This document shows positions 55,751 through 64,000 of a DNA stretch of 64,000 nucleotides, in pieces. The DNA is from Gammaproteobacteria bacterium. Its GTDB lineage: Bacteria > Pseudomonadota > Gammaproteobacteria > Pseudomonadales > Halieaceae. The translations under genes and the position numbers were made by a program. Each line of letters opens with the position of its first letter. Position 1 is the stretch's first letter. The stretch covers positions 1-64,000 of the forward strand of contig JAUHXH010000001.1 in NCBI GenBank assembly GCA_030427085.1, given 5' to 3'. Under the pieces are notes generated by a model, which saw only the letters and a program-made list of their open reading frames with translations, searched no databases and was not told the DNA's origin.

Positions 55751-56512
55751 ATGGATGTGAACGGTGTATCGGCCATTGTTTCGGGTGGCGCATCAGGATT
55801 GGGATTGGCTACGGCCAAAAACCTCCTCGAGCGTGGCGCCCGGGTCACTATTTTCGACCTGAATGAAGATCTCGGCGAGGCACTCGCCAGTGAGTTGAAC
55901 TGCTCATTCCTGAAGGTAGATGTCACCGATGGACAGAGTGTCGAAAGCGCGCTTGAAACGGTACTGCTGGAACACGGCGATGTCCGGGTATTGGTGAACT
56001 GTGCCGGGGTAGCAACGGGGCAGAAGACTACCAGTAAAGGCATCGCTCACAGTCTCGAAGACTTTGAACGTACAGTGAAGATTAACCTTGTAGGCACTTT
56101 CAATTGCGTGCGGGTCGTCGCCAATCAAATGGCGCTTCAGGAAACCGTGAATGGCGAAGAAAGGGGGGTTATCGTCAACACCGCCTCCGTGGCGGCATTC
56201 GATGGGCAGGTTGGTCAGGCTGCCTACTCTGCCTCCAAAGGCGGTGTGGCGGCAATGACCCTGCCGCTTGCGCGAGATCTCGCATCCCACGGAATCCGCG
56301 TGATGACAATCGCACCCGGTATTTTCAAAACACCCATGTTGGCCGGACTGCCGCCACAGGTACAGGACAGCCTGGCCGCCAGCATTCCTTTCCCTTCACG
56401 CCTGGCCGACCCAGATGAATATGCAGCCCTGGTACTACATATTTGTGAGAACGCCATGTTGAATGGGGAGACGATCCGCCTCGATGGTGCGATTCGCCTC
56501 GCACCCAGATAG
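55751..56512 (+). CDS. SDR, 3-hydroxyacyl-CoA dehydrogenase (HSD10-like)
   Basis: 253 residues behind GGAGCTA. 'IVSGGASGLGLATAKNL' is the cofactor motif of the 17beta-HSD10 group, which acts on 2-methyl-3-hydroxybutyryl-CoA and straight 3-hydroxyacyl-CoAs. 'VNCAGVATGQ', Ser in 'NTASVAAF' and 'YSASKGG' complete the active site. With the crotonase it gives steps two and three of beta-oxidation again, which suggests a second CoA ester, possibly branched. Confidence 0.9.
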   Translation: MDVNGVSAIVSGGASGLGLATAKNLLERGARVTIFDLNEDLGEALASELNCSFLKVDVTDGQSVESALETVLLEHGDVRVLVNCAGVATGQKTTSKGIAHSLEDFERTVKINLVGTFNCVRVVANQMALQETVNGEERGVIVNTASVAAFDGQVGQAAYSASKGGVAAMTLPLARDLASHGIRVMTIAPGIFKTPMLAGLPPQVQDSLAASIPFPSRLADPDEYAALVLHICENAMLNGETIRLDGAIRLAPR

Positions 56513-56538
56513 GTACTGACGCACCGGAGGTGGGCACC

Positions 56539-57357
56539 ATGGACAAAAGGCTGTTAGTAACAATTCTCTTCGGCCTGTATATCTCTGCTATCGATGCTTC
56601 ACCGCGGAGCCCGACGCCCGGTGACAGCGCAACGATCGATCAGATAAAACGGGTAGGGGAAATTCGTGTCGCGGTGCTGCCAGAGTATCCCTACCTTTTG
56701 GAATCCCTGACCGGCTCTGGCGACAAATATTATGGGCCGGCATGGACCATCGCGAAGGAATTCGCATCTCGACTACAGGTTTCACTCAAAGCTGTACCGG
56801 TGAGCCATGAAACCAAAGTACCGTCCCTCGAACTGGGTAAGGTTGACGTCATAATCGCCCCCATGTGGGTGACCCCCAAGCGCCAGGAAGTAGTGGATTT
56901 CGTAATCTATAGCCAATCCGGTCTGTGTTTCTTCGGCCTGAAGTCCAATAAAGCACTACAAAATATTACGACGCTGGAGGCACTCAACGACCCCACTATT
57001 CGCCTGGTCTATTTTGTCGGAGGACCCTCAGAGAAAGTGATCAAACCCGTGCTGCCGGATGTGACCTATCGTGCGGTACCTGGTTCGGGCTCCAATGCAC
57101 CGATTGAAGAGATTATGGCACGGCGAGCGGACATTGCGCCGATTGTTTCGAGTGTCTGGCCAAAGCTTAAGAGAACTCTCCCCACGCTTCGAGCGCTTCC
57201 CAACGAGAAGGCCTGTGCATCCAATAGCCTGCTTCCCCACGCCGTGGGAATGGCAGTCAGAAAAGATGACGAGGTGTTCAAGGCGTGGTTACAGGAGATC
57301 GTCAACGCCAGAAAAGACGATATCGAGGCAGAGATGGCCAGGCTGGTTAGCTTTTAA
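56539..57357 (+). CDS. Polar amino acid ABC transporter, solute-binding protein
   Basis: 272 residues from ATG 56539, 8 bases after GGAGG. Signal peptide (about 1-25, 'AIDASPR'), then an SBP_bac_3 domain: 'IKRVGEIRVAVLPEYPYLLE', 'LELGKVDVIIAPMWVTPKRQ', 'VDFVIYSQSG', and a late 'LPHAVGMAVRKDDEVFKAWL'. Periplasmic receptor of the importer encoded by the next three genes. The stop and the next start share a base (TAATG). Confidence 0.9.
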   Translation: MDKRLLVTILFGLYISAIDASPRSPTPGDSATIDQIKRVGEIRVAVLPEYPYLLESLTGSGDKYYGPAWTIAKEFASRLQVSLKAVPVSHETKVPSLELGKVDVIIAPMWVTPKRQEVVDFVIYSQSGLCFFGLKSNKALQNITTLEALNDPTIRLVYFVGGPSEKVIKPVLPDVTYRAVPGSGSNAPIEEIMARRADIAPIVSSVWPKLKRTLPTLRALPNEKACASNSLLPHAVGMAVRKDDEVFKAWLQEIVNARKDDIEAEMARLVSF

Positions 57358-58025
57358 TGGCCTTCGACTTCGGTGTAGTCACATCGCACTGGTCTTTCAT
57401 TGCCCAGGGCTGCTGGATCACGCTTGTCGTCAGCGTGATGTCCATACTGATTGCTTTCGTAATCGGCACAGGTGTGGCGATCGCGCGAGTGTATGCCGGG
57501 GAACGCATCAGCCATCTACTGGGATTCTTCTATGTGGATATGATGCGCTCAGTGCCGCTATTGGTGATTCTGGTATGGGTCTACTTTGCCTTACCGGTCA
57601 TTGTAGGCGTCAACGTTGATCCTATGACCTGTGCCATTGTGGTATTGGGATTGCATCTTGGCGCTGAGGTCTGTGAGGTCGTGCGTGGCGGCCTGCTGTC
57701 AATTCGGCAGGGACAAATGAAAGCATCCCTGGCGCTGGGCATGTCATGGGCACAAGCTATCAGAGCGGTGATTCTGCCCCAGGCATTTATTCGGTCTCTC
57801 CCGCCGCTCGCTTCCATCATCATTGTGGGTTTTAAGGATTCCGCCCTGGCGTCAGTCATCGCAGTGCCTGAACTCCTTCGGCAATCCCAGGTACTTGCGG
57901 GTCAGACGTTCCAGCCCTTCGAGATATATACAGCTGCTCTCGTACTCTATGGCGGATTTCTATATCCGGTGGCACTCGCGCTTGCCGTCATCTACGATCG
58001 CTATTGCTCGAGAATGGCAGCATGA
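57357..58025 (+). CDS. Amino acid ABC transporter permease 1
   Basis: 222 residues, about five membrane helices, HisM/GlnP type. The ATPase-contact loop 'GGLLSIRQGQMKASLALGMS' (EAA motif) and 'VILPQAFIRSLPPLAS' are clear. Its stop overlaps the next start by 4 bases (ATGA). Confidence 0.92.
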   Translation: MAFDFGVVTSHWSFIAQGCWITLVVSVMSILIAFVIGTGVAIARVYAGERISHLLGFFYVDMMRSVPLLVILVWVYFALPVIVGVNVDPMTCAIVVLGLHLGAEVCEVVRGGLLSIRQGQMKASLALGMSWAQAIRAVILPQAFIRSLPPLASIIIVGFKDSALASVIAVPELLRQSQVLAGQTFQPFEIYTAALVLYGGFLYPVALALAVIYDRYCSRMAA

Positions 58026-58681
58026 ACTTTGACTGGTCAGCCTTGTGGGAAAGCCTGCCGGTCCTGCTGGCGGGGGTACAAACCACCATCGTACTGGCAT
58101 TCCTCGCCATGTTACTGGGCATCCCGGGAGGGCTGTTGCTGTGTGCTGGTCGTCGCAGTCGCTTCCGCGTATTGACGCTTCCGGCGTGCATTGTGATTGA
58201 TGGCCTACGTGCAACACCAGTACTACTGCAGCTGTTCTGGCTTTTTTACGTACTCCCCCTGGCCTTCGACGTCCAGCTATCTCCCTATGCCACGGCCCTC
58301 TTGGCATTGGCATTGAATGTCTCCGTTTTCAATGCGGAGATCTTTCGGGCCGGCATCAATTCGATTCAGCGAGGGCAGTCTAACGCTGCACTTGCCCTGG
58401 GTATGAGCGGCACGCAGGTGATGCGAACGGTGGTTCTACCGCAGGCCTTACGCCGATCAATTCCCGCCCTGGCTAATATCTGGGTTTCCTTGTTTAAAAA
58501 CACAGCGCTTGTATCGACCATCGCAGTCGCGGATCTGGCCTACGTTGCCCTGCAGCTGAGAACGGAAACCTACAAGACGGTCGAGATACTAACGGCGATG
58601 GCATTGATTTACTGGCTGATGGGATATCCGCAGGCGAAGCTCGCCGATTCGCTACAGAACCGCTATCAGGTTAATGAATAA
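58022..58681 (+). CDS. Amino acid ABC transporter permease 2
   Basis: 219 residues, the partner permease, with EAA loop '[20 protein letters not shown]' and '[17 protein letters not shown]'. Overlaps the upstream gene by 4 bases and the ATPase gene by 1 base (TAATG), so the four transporter genes are tightly coupled. Confidence 0.92.
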   Translation: MNFDWSALWESLPVLLAGVQTTIVLAFLAMLLGIPGGLLLCAGRRSRFRVLTLPACIVIDGLRATPVLLQLFWLFYVLPLAFDVQLSPYATALLALALNVSVFNAEIFRAGINSIQRGQSNAALALGMSGTQVMRTVVLPQALRRSIPALANIWVSLFKNTALVSTIAVADLAYVALQLRTETYKTVEILTAMALIYWLMGYPQAKLADSLQNRYQVNE

Positions 58682-59463
58682 TGCCCCGGGAAGATGACGT
58701 ACTGGAATTTCGAGAGGTCACCAAACGCTTTGACCAAACCAATGTGCTCGACCGCGTGGACTTCCGTGTCTGTGCGGGAGAAGTTGTCTGCATTGTTGGT
58801 CCGAGCGGGTCCGGAAAATCTACATTGCTACGCTGCGCCAATGCCCTGGAGCCGATCGATTCTGGCACGATAGTGTTCAATGGCAGGACGGTAGGTCGCA
58901 CCAAGCGGAAGCTGTACAAGGTGCGGCAGCAAATGGGGATGGTCTTTCAAAATTTTGAGCTATTCCCGCATCTCACAGTACTTCAGAACATTGTCCTGGC
59001 CCCTCGCATCGTAAAAGGGGAGACAGAAAGTGTGGCCGTAGGTCGGGCGCGCAATTTACTACGTAGGGTGGGACTCGATGATTTTGGCAACAAATACCCC
59101 GGCACACTCTCCGGTGGACAACAGCAACGCGTTGCCATCGCTCGTGCACTGGCCATGGAGCCGGACATCATGCTGTTTGATGAGCCCACATCGGCACTCG
59201 ACCCGGAGCGCGTAGGCGAGGTTCTCGCCGTAATGAGAGATCTGGCCAATCAGGGTACTACCATGGTCGTGGTAACACACGAAATGGAGTTCGCTAGATC
59301 TGTTGCCGATCGGGTGGTCTTTTTCGACCGTGGCCACATCGTGGAATCTGGCACACCCGAGAGAATCTTCACTAACCCCCAACAGGAGCGAACACGAGCG
59401 TTTCTGTCACATCACCTCTCCAATGTGAACGGGCAACGATCGTTTCCTGGTCAAGCGCACTGA
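58681..59463 (+). CDS. Amino acid ABC transporter ATP-binding protein
   Basis: 260 residues, GlnQ/HisP type. Walker A 'GPSGSGKST', Q-loop '[15 protein letters not shown]', signature 'LSGGQQQR', Walker B '[13 protein letters not shown]' and H-switch 'VVVTHEME' are all intact. Last gene of the operon that begins at the APC permease. Confidence 0.95.
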   Translation: MPREDDVLEFREVTKRFDQTNVLDRVDFRVCAGEVVCIVGPSGSGKSTLLRCANALEPIDSGTIVFNGRTVGRTKRKLYKVRQQMGMVFQNFELFPHLTVLQNIVLAPRIVKGETESVAVGRARNLLRRVGLDDFGNKYPGTLSGGQQQRVAIARALAMEPDIMLFDEPTSALDPERVGEVLAVMRDLANQGTTMVVVTHEMEFARSVADRVVFFDRGHIVESGTPERIFTNPQQERTRAFLSHHLSNVNGQRSFPGQAH

Positions 59464-59752
59464 CAACAGGATTAGACTCTTGTCCCGCTAACAGTGCCGT
59501 CTCGTAACTAGCTATTGGTCCGCAGGCTAGTCAGCACAATGCAGTTCCATTGAAACCGGGGATTCACGGCAGGTTGTTGCACTGATGTCAGCTCGTGACT
59601 ATCGCGACACCGCCTCCCGAGAAGTTCACTGAAAGCTCCATGAATTCTACAGGATTGGGGTGGTGCAGCCCCTGTACAGTATCGTCCGCAATCAGGTTCC
59701 GAACTGCACCTTGATGTTTTGCAATTACCATTTCTCTACAGAGGATATTGAC
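59464..59752. other. Intergenic region, nothing recognised
   Basis: 289 bases after the ABC operon. It must hold a terminator and the promoter of the next small gene, but I see no convincing hairpin or promoter. Confidence 0.5.
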
Positions 59753-60181
59753 ATGAAATTCTATTTGTTGGCTGTTGCGATGTTCAGCGGCCTCCTCACT
59801 CTATCCAGTGGGGTTCAAGCCCGGGACTTTGTGGTCCAGGATACGGTCAGTGGGTTCTCATCCCGAAACTACGGTGTCGGCGCGGCTCTCGTTAAACGCT
59901 ACGTGGGACGGTACAAGGCGGGCGTCGCCGTAAGTTTGTCCGGCTTTCGTACGGATATTATTCACCCCAATTCCGTCGGAAAAGACCCCGATGATTTCAA
60001 TTTCAGGATGATTGAAGTCGCTAGCTCCGGCGCTCAAGTTAAGTATGTGGACTACGACCCGAACACCGGTTGGCTCACCTTCAGATTAGTTACACGACTG
60101 AATGATTACTACACCAATCCTCTGTACAACAACTACATGTACTGGGAGGCTGGTTACACAATCATTGCCCTGGATCAGTAA
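59753..60181 (+). CDS. Small exported protein of unknown function
   Basis: 142 residues from ATG 59753 with GAGGATA upstream. Signal peptide (about 1-24, 'SSGVQARDF'). The mature 118 residues are beta-rich and aromatic ('DYYTNPLYNNYMYWEAGY'). No family recognised, no Cys after the signal, so periplasmic or secreted and without disulfides. Confidence 0.65.
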   Translation: MKFYLLAVAMFSGLLTLSSGVQARDFVVQDTVSGFSSRNYGVGAALVKRYVGRYKAGVAVSLSGFRTDIIHPNSVGKDPDDFNFRMIEVASSGAQVKYVDYDPNTGWLTFRLVTRLNDYYTNPLYNNYMYWEAGYTIIALDQ

Positions 60182-60220
60182 CCAGGGAATTGCTGTACGT
60201 CAGGAACACGGAGAATCGTG

Positions 60221-60889
60221 ATGAATCGCAAGTTAATGTACCTTTCCACATTTACCGTCTGTTTGGTGCTCGGTGGAGGGCTCACACTGCTCGACGTTCG
60301 TTCACCAGAGGATAGCGACTTGGCGCGGCGGAACACCGGGTCCTCCACACCGCAAGGTGAGGAGCGAATGCAGACAGACTTGCAGCAGCAGTTAGCGAAG
60401 CTGTCACAGCAAATCAGCGAGTTACAGCGCCAAAATCAGCACGACATCCGTACTCGAATAGAGACACTGGAAACGCTGGTGAGTACTTTGCAGCACAACG
60501 GAAGTGACGTGAACTACGAGCTCAACCTCACGGAAGAGGAGTTGCTCGCGGCACAAGTCAGTCACCGCGAAGAACTGTTGGCCGTCATGCACACGTCCCA
60601 CGCCCCAGATATCAGTGATGCTGCTGCCGACCCGGACCTGATGTCTGCAGACATGGATGTCGCCCTGGCAGGCATGGAGGAGTCAGGGCTGTGGGTGGAA
60701 TCAGTTGCGTGCGAGTACGGTGTATGCCGCGTAGACGTAGAGATGGAAGATCAGGAGGCCATCTCCGAGATGGTCAAGGTCATTCCATGGGAAGCAACCC
60801 TGAATTATATTCCCGAGGTTGACTCTCCATTGCGAGGCGCCGTGTTTGTAACCCGGCTCAGTGCATCTGAGGTCGGCCAAGAAGGCTGA
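60221..60889 (+). CDS. Membrane-anchored coiled-coil protein with CX4C-[KR]V domain
   Basis: 222 residues. An N-terminal anchor (about 5-25), a Gln-rich coiled coil (about 50-92), then a C-terminal domain with C164-x4-C169-R-V ('CEYGVCRVDVEMED'). The same CX4C-[KR]V signature ends the protein at the right edge of the window. The bulk should be periplasmic, where the two Cys could be oxidised. Function unknown. Confidence 0.65.
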   Translation: MNRKLMYLSTFTVCLVLGGGLTLLDVRSPEDSDLARRNTGSSTPQGEERMQTDLQQQLAKLSQQISELQRQNQHDIRTRIETLETLVSTLQHNGSDVNYELNLTEEELLAAQVSHREELLAVMHTSHAPDISDAAADPDLMSADMDVALAGMEESGLWVESVACEYGVCRVDVEMEDQEAISEMVKVIPWEATLNYIPEVDSPLRGAVFVTRLSASEVGQEG

Positions 60890-60900
60890 CTCAGAACCTA

Positions 60901-60938
60901 TCAGGCAGGATTCACATGAGTGGATCCTGCCTGACGTT
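60901..60938 (+). terminator. Rho-independent terminator
   Basis: An 11-bp perfect stem TCAGGCAGGAT/ATCCTGCCTGA (60901-60911, 60924-60934), with an inner CAC/GTG pair, followed by CGTTTT. It is 12 bases past the stop of the CX4C-protein gene. Confidence 0.85.
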
Positions 60939-61051
60939 TTACCGATGGATTCTGCCGACCATCGATAATTACAAATTCGGCCGGAGTAACGAACTCCAAC
61001 GCCACAGTCGATGCCCGTTTACTCCCAACCATCTTCACTTAAGATACCCAA

Positions 61052-61531
61052 ATGAATTTTGTCGTAATAACTCAAGATCTGATGTCCAATGAGTCAGTTC
61101 AAGAGTCCGAGTTCCTCCAGCATATCGTTACCTCCACCCTGGCAATTTACCCTGATCGAGCCCCAATTATGCCGTGGGCTGGCTATCTGGCAGAAGTGGA
61201 GGGTACCTTTGTGGGAACCTGCGCTTACAAATCGCCTCCAGCGCATGGCCAGGTGGAAATCGCGTATTTCACCTTTTCTGGCTACGAGGGGCAGGGCCTT
61301 GCAACCCAGATGGTCCAGTGGCTCATTGCCAACGCCTTTGCTCATGGCGTGGAGGCAGTGACAGCGCAAACCTTGCCGGAGCTAAATGCTTCGTCCAGCA
61401 TTCTGGGCAAATTGTTTTTTGATTTGGTCGGGACTGTTAAGCATCCCGAGGATGGCAAAGTTTGGGAGTGGCAGAAGCACAGAAGCACTTACAATGCGTA
61501 TCCGAACAAATCCGTGACTGGAAATCAGTAG
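61052..61531 (+). CDS. GNAT-family N-acetyltransferase
   Basis: 159 residues. 'WAGYLAEVEGTFVGTCAYK' and the CoA pyrophosphate-binding motif A 'EIAYFTFSGYEGQGLATQMV' (Gly-x-Gly-x-Ala) are clear, then 'ALTAQTLPELNASSSILGK'-like motif B with Asn-Ala-Ser. Substrate unknown. Its downstream neighbour, 9 bases on, is a VOC protein. Confidence 0.88.
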   Translation: MNFVVITQDLMSNESVQESEFLQHIVTSTLAIYPDRAPIMPWAGYLAEVEGTFVGTCAYKSPPAHGQVEIAYFTFSGYEGQGLATQMVQWLIANAFAHGVEAVTAQTLPELNASSSILGKLFFDLVGTVKHPEDGKVWEWQKHRSTYNAYPNKSVTGNQ

Positions 61532-61540
61532 GTCAATGTT

Positions 61541-61897
61541 ATGAAAATGAATTACTTTGTCTTCGGTACGAATGACATGAAGCGAGCAGTGCGTTTCTAC
61601 GATGCGTTGTTTGAGGCAAGTGAGGTGAACCGGGTATCCCCCGAAGGGCGGATGTCCGTTTGGGCTAATGAGAGTTTCATGTTTGCGATTGCCGAGCCCT
61701 ACGATGGTGAAGCAGCCACCAACGGCAACGGCACCATGTTGGGCTTGAATCTCGATTCGGCCGATGAGGTCACGCGCTTGTATCAAAAAGCACTCGCCCT
61801 GGGCGGGCAAAGCGAAGGTAGCCCCGAGATCAGATCCGGCAGATTCTCTGCTTACGTGCGAGATCTGGACAGCAATAAAATCTGCTTCTTTGAGTAA
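61541..61897 (+). CDS. VOC-family protein
   Basis: 118 residues, one complete VOC unit: 'MNYFVFGTNDMKRAVRFYDA', 'WANESFMFAIAEPYDGE', 'GTMLGLNLDSADEVTRLYQK', ending 'VRDLDSNKICFFE' with the terminal Glu ligand. Glyoxalase/bleomycin-resistance type; likely cotranscribed with the GNAT gene. Confidence 0.85.
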   Translation: MKMNYFVFGTNDMKRAVRFYDALFEASEVNRVSPEGRMSVWANESFMFAIAEPYDGEAATNGNGTMLGLNLDSADEVTRLYQKALALGGQSEGSPEIRSGRFSAYVRDLDSNKICFFE

Positions 61898-61917
61898 GCG
61901 CAATTGCGCATGCGCTG

Positions 61918-61950
61918 GTGATTGCTTGAGCAGTCACTAGCGATTTTTAG
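61918..61950 (+). terminator. Probable terminator after the VOC gene
   Basis: A near-perfect hairpin GTGA-T-TGCT/AGCA-G-TCAC (61918-61937; one G.U pair) followed by TAGCGATTTTTA. Also lies beyond the transposase remnant on the other strand. Confidence 0.6.
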
Positions 61951-62003
61951 CTGGTTGATTGAGTGCTGCCGACCCTGTAAATAATTCTGAGTAACTGCCA
62001 GGG

Positions 62004-62286
62004 TTAAATGTTGTCCGCCAGGCGGTCTTCGAACTCGATCATAAATCTATTCAGGGCCAGCTTCCCGTTACGGATCGGACTGGTCCACTTTTTCGACGCC
62101 TCTCGGATCGCCAGGTAGATCACAGTCATTGCGGAGTCGTCCGTGGGGAAACAGCTTCCGTTTTTTGACGGCCTTGCGGATGTCTTCCGGATAGCCGAAC
62201 AGAGTGTACAGATTATGCCAGTGCGAGCGCCATGATTTACTGTTCTGAGGGTACTTGTCATCCCAGCGTTCAGAGAATTTTAAAAG
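62004..62286 (-). pseudogene. IS256-family transposase, C-terminal remnant
   Basis: Reading the minus strand gives 'ERWDDKYPQNSKSWRSHWHN', 'LFGYPEDIRKAVKKRKLFP' in one frame and 'FPTDDSAMTVIYLAIREASK' then 'KWTSPIRNGKLALNRFMIEF' in the next. Together these are the last 90-odd residues of an IS256/mutator-type transposase of about 400. The frame changes at a homopolymer run near 62141-62150 (TTTCCCC on that strand). No catalytic DDE part and no terminal inverted repeats are visible. Its inner end abuts the potassium channel stop. A degraded IS scar. Confidence 0.8.
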
Positions 62287-62994
62287 TCAATGGTCAGAGA
62301 GTTTTGCTTCTTCTCTTCGAACAGCGGACAAGGAGGATGCCACTATCCCTGTTGGTACTGCCACGAGCCCCAATCCAATCATCAGCACGATGAAGGTGAA
62401 CCCCCGGCCACCGGCAGTCACCGGGTAAATGTCTCCGTACCCCACAGTGGTCAGTGTGGCGATCGCCCACCACAATGCGTCAAAAATCGAACGGTATACG
62501 TCTGGTTGTACCGGATGCTCAAAGTAGTAGATACCGGCAGCCGATAAATAGAGCACGATGGCACTCGCGACACTGAAGATGATGAGTTCTTCCCGCGCCA
62601 TGGCCAAAGCCCGACTGAATCGGGAAAACGCGGCATTGTAGCGAACCAATTTTAACAAGCGTATAAACCGCAATAACCGTAACAGGCGAAGTGGGCGCAA
62701 ATCCACGTAGAGAGCAAGATAAAACGGAATGATGGCCAAGAGATCAATTAGCCCCATGAAACTGAATATATAGTCTATTTTGCGCTTGGCCAGCGCGACA
62801 CGGGCTAAGTACTCAATTGTGAATATGCCCACAGTGGTAATCTCAAGCAGGCTTAGGTAAAACCGAGTTGTCTTTGACAAATCTGGTAAGGTCTCTACCG
62901 AAAACCCAAGGATAGAAACCAAAATGAGAACACCAATGACGATCGACCAAGGGGGTCGATCCAACAGGCTGGGCATTTCGCGTGCGTCTTTCAT
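62287..62994 (-). CDS. Voltage-gated-type potassium channel (6TM)
   Basis: 235 residues from ATG 62994 (a TTG at 63006 is possible). Six helices with an Arg-rich S4 ('RPLRLLRLLRFIRLLKLVRY', about 101-120) and a pore with selectivity filter TVGYGD ('ATLTTVGYGDIYP'). Inner-membrane K+ channel, KvAP-like in layout. It ends shortly after S6, with only a short cytoplasmic tail and no RCK domain. Confidence 0.92.
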   Translation of the reverse strand: MKDAREMPSLLDRPPWSIVIGVLILVSILGFSVETLPDLSKTTRFYLSLLEITTVGIFTIEYLARVALAKRKIDYIFSFMGLIDLLAIIPFYLALYVDLRPLRLLRLLRFIRLLKLVRYNAAFSRFSRALAMAREELIIFSVASAIVLYLSAAGIYYFEHPVQPDVYRSIFDALWWAIATLTTVGYGDIYPVTAGGRGFTFIVLMIGLGLVAVPTGIVASSLSAVRREEAKLSDH

Positions 62995-63291
62995 TCGCCA
63001 CGTCAACCTTTATCACCTACAACGAGATCCAGTGTCTTATAACTCCGCCGACAAATCATGAGGGCGGCATGGAGATAACCTGGATGCTTTCTACAAACAT
63101 ACGAAAATATACAAACGCCCCAGTTTCTCTCCAGGCCTAAGGCAGATTTTTTAATGGTTAGCGACTGGTCTATGGTACGTCTCTTATCGATGATCTCCTT
63201 GAATACCGGGGAGTAGAGCCGCGATCTGCAACTCGCTCTCAATTGAAAGAGCTCGCTATCAATAACTCCGGGGCCTTTGATTTATGCCTAC
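62995..63291. other. Intergenic region, nothing recognised
   Basis: 297 bases upstream of the channel gene and downstream of the right-edge gene (both on the minus strand). No convincing promoter, hairpin or gene. Confidence 0.5.
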
Positions 63292-63999
63292 TTATGACTG
63301 CTGATTGTCAGAGTCTGGCTTGCGGGTGAGGTAGAATGTCAGCGTTCGGCGATAATCGTCATTGATTCTCACCTCAGCGAAAATTTCTTCTACCCAATCG
63401 AAGGCACTGGGAAAGTTCTCCATAATATCGAGCTGTGTGTGATCATCGGCAACGTCGAGGCTAACCTTGCACAGGGATGTTGAACACTGCAAGTCTAGCA
63501 ATCGGCGGTTAGTCTCTCCCTGATAATCCGCCGTGTCGTTCATCACTAGCACCTGCTCCATATGATCTAGCAGATTTTCTTTGTCTGATTCATCAGTATC
63601 ACCAACAAACAATTGTGCCTCAAGGTCATTGATTTTGTAATCATTAGCCCATTGTTGCGCTGTCATCTCGGCTTCCAGCTCGCGCTGTGCTTCGACTGTA
63701 GCGTCTTCATCCCAGGGTTGATCGGATATGAATGGCTGCGCCGCTGTCTCTCGCAGTAGTTTTACGCTGCCCACGATGGCGATGGGTTCGGCCTCCAACG
63801 CCAGCGCTGCGAACCGTGGGTCGTCGACTTGCTCCGATAATACCGATGGGTTTTTTGATCGGCTTGAGCTGGTGGAGTACTGCGACGCTGGCGCAGCTTC
63901 AGGTGCCAGTGCCGCTGCAGGTTGGGCCGACGCTGTTTGCACCCCATGCGGTGTAGTGTGTATCTGTGCTGAAGCGCTTAAGTGTTGCAGGGATTGATA
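63292..63999 (-). CDS. CX4C-[KR]V domain protein, 5' end outside the window
   Basis: The frame is open from the window edge to the stop at 63292 (at least 235 residues), so the true start is not visible; a GTG at 63942 is only an internal candidate. A low-complexity Ala/Ser/Pro segment precedes a charged part and a C-terminal domain with C-STSL-C-K-V ('LLDLQCSTSLCKVSLDVADD') and 'RTLTFYLTRKP'. The C-x4-C-[KR]-V signature and the ending on a beta-strand before a polar tail match the protein at 60221-60889. Probably a membrane-anchored or exported family of unknown function. Confidence 0.6.
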   Translation of the reverse strand, partial: YQSLQHLSASAQIHTTPHGVQTASAQPAAALAPEAAPASQYSTSSSRSKNPSVLSEQVDDPRFAALALEAEPIAIVGSVKLLRETAAQPFISDQPWDEDATVEAQRELEAEMTAQQWANDYKINDLEAQLFVGDTDESDKENLLDHMEQVLVMNDTADYQGETNRRLLDLQCSTSLCKVSLDVADDHTQLDIMENFPSAFDWVEEIFAEVRINDDYRRTLTFYLTRKPDSDNQQS

Positions 64000-64000
64000 G

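Noticed and set aside
63003-63242. 79-codon minus-strand frame upstream of the channel gene
   Set aside because: No homology features and biased toward random composition.
1-64000. CRISPR arrays, tRNA and rRNA genes, complete prophage or integrative element
   Set aside because: No regularly spaced repeats, no tRNA- or rRNA-like stretches, and no integrase or phage structural genes were seen.

Overview
The window reads as the chromosome of an aerobic, probably marine gammaproteobacterium. Support comes from the recJ-prfB-lysS order, a self-frameshifting RF2 gene, a gammaproteobacterial Crp and GuaBA, TonB-dependent receptors, and a large acyl-CoA catabolic complement. I would guess a Halieaceae/Cellvibrionales-type organism, but this is an impression from protein style, not a placement. 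I saw no rRNA, tRNA or CRISPR array.

Bases 1-299 hold only the 3' part of a PotD-type solute-binding protein. It stops short of the family's usual end, directly against recJ, and looks like a foreign or misassembled edge. From 303 to 15661 lies a GC-rich housekeeping block: recJ, a CueR-like regulator with a permease, prfB (programmed +1 frameshift), lysS, a lipoprotein, a sensor kinase/receiver/receiver-cyclase operon facing a Crp-type regulator, xseA, guaB and guaA. From 15662 to about 18510 is an inserted-looking segment (TTC38-like TPR protein, AraC regulator, broken TauD/TfdA dioxygenase). It is followed by DsrE-like, HxlR, Kbp-like LysM/BON, GST-like and OPT transporter genes to 23822.

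From about 24 kb to 59.5 kb lies a lower-GC accessory region dominated by a catabolic island. It has two TonB receptors, two alpha/beta hydrolases, tandem IclR regulators, an SDR/acyl-CoA dehydrogenase/phosphotransferase operon, a fused indolepyruvate ferredoxin oxidoreductase-type enzyme, an AlaX-like protein, a winged-helix TPR regulator, a methyltransferase, an enolase-superfamily enzyme and a NylB-like serine hydrolase. A full beta-oxidation operon (ACAD, FadJ-type, thiolase, VOC, exported unknown) diverges from an APC permease-crotonase-SDR-amino-acid ABC importer operon. A plausible reading is outer-membrane uptake of an amide- or amino-acid-derived compound, hydrolysis, import, oxidative decarboxylation of a 2-oxoacid to an acyl-CoA, then beta-oxidation. 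The substrate cannot be read from the sequence.

The main discovery is a 37-bp AT-rich dyad (arms CTRYA-N20-TRYAG). It recurs at the control regions of the SDR and oxidoreductase operons, the enolase-superfamily gene, the second TonB receptor operon and the divergent beta-oxidation/permease operons, with a weaker copy in front of one IclR gene. It binds these units into one apparent regulon.

From 59.5 kb to the end lie small exported proteins, a GNAT, a VOC protein, an IS256-type transposase remnant, a voltage-gated-type potassium channel, and a protein running off the right edge.
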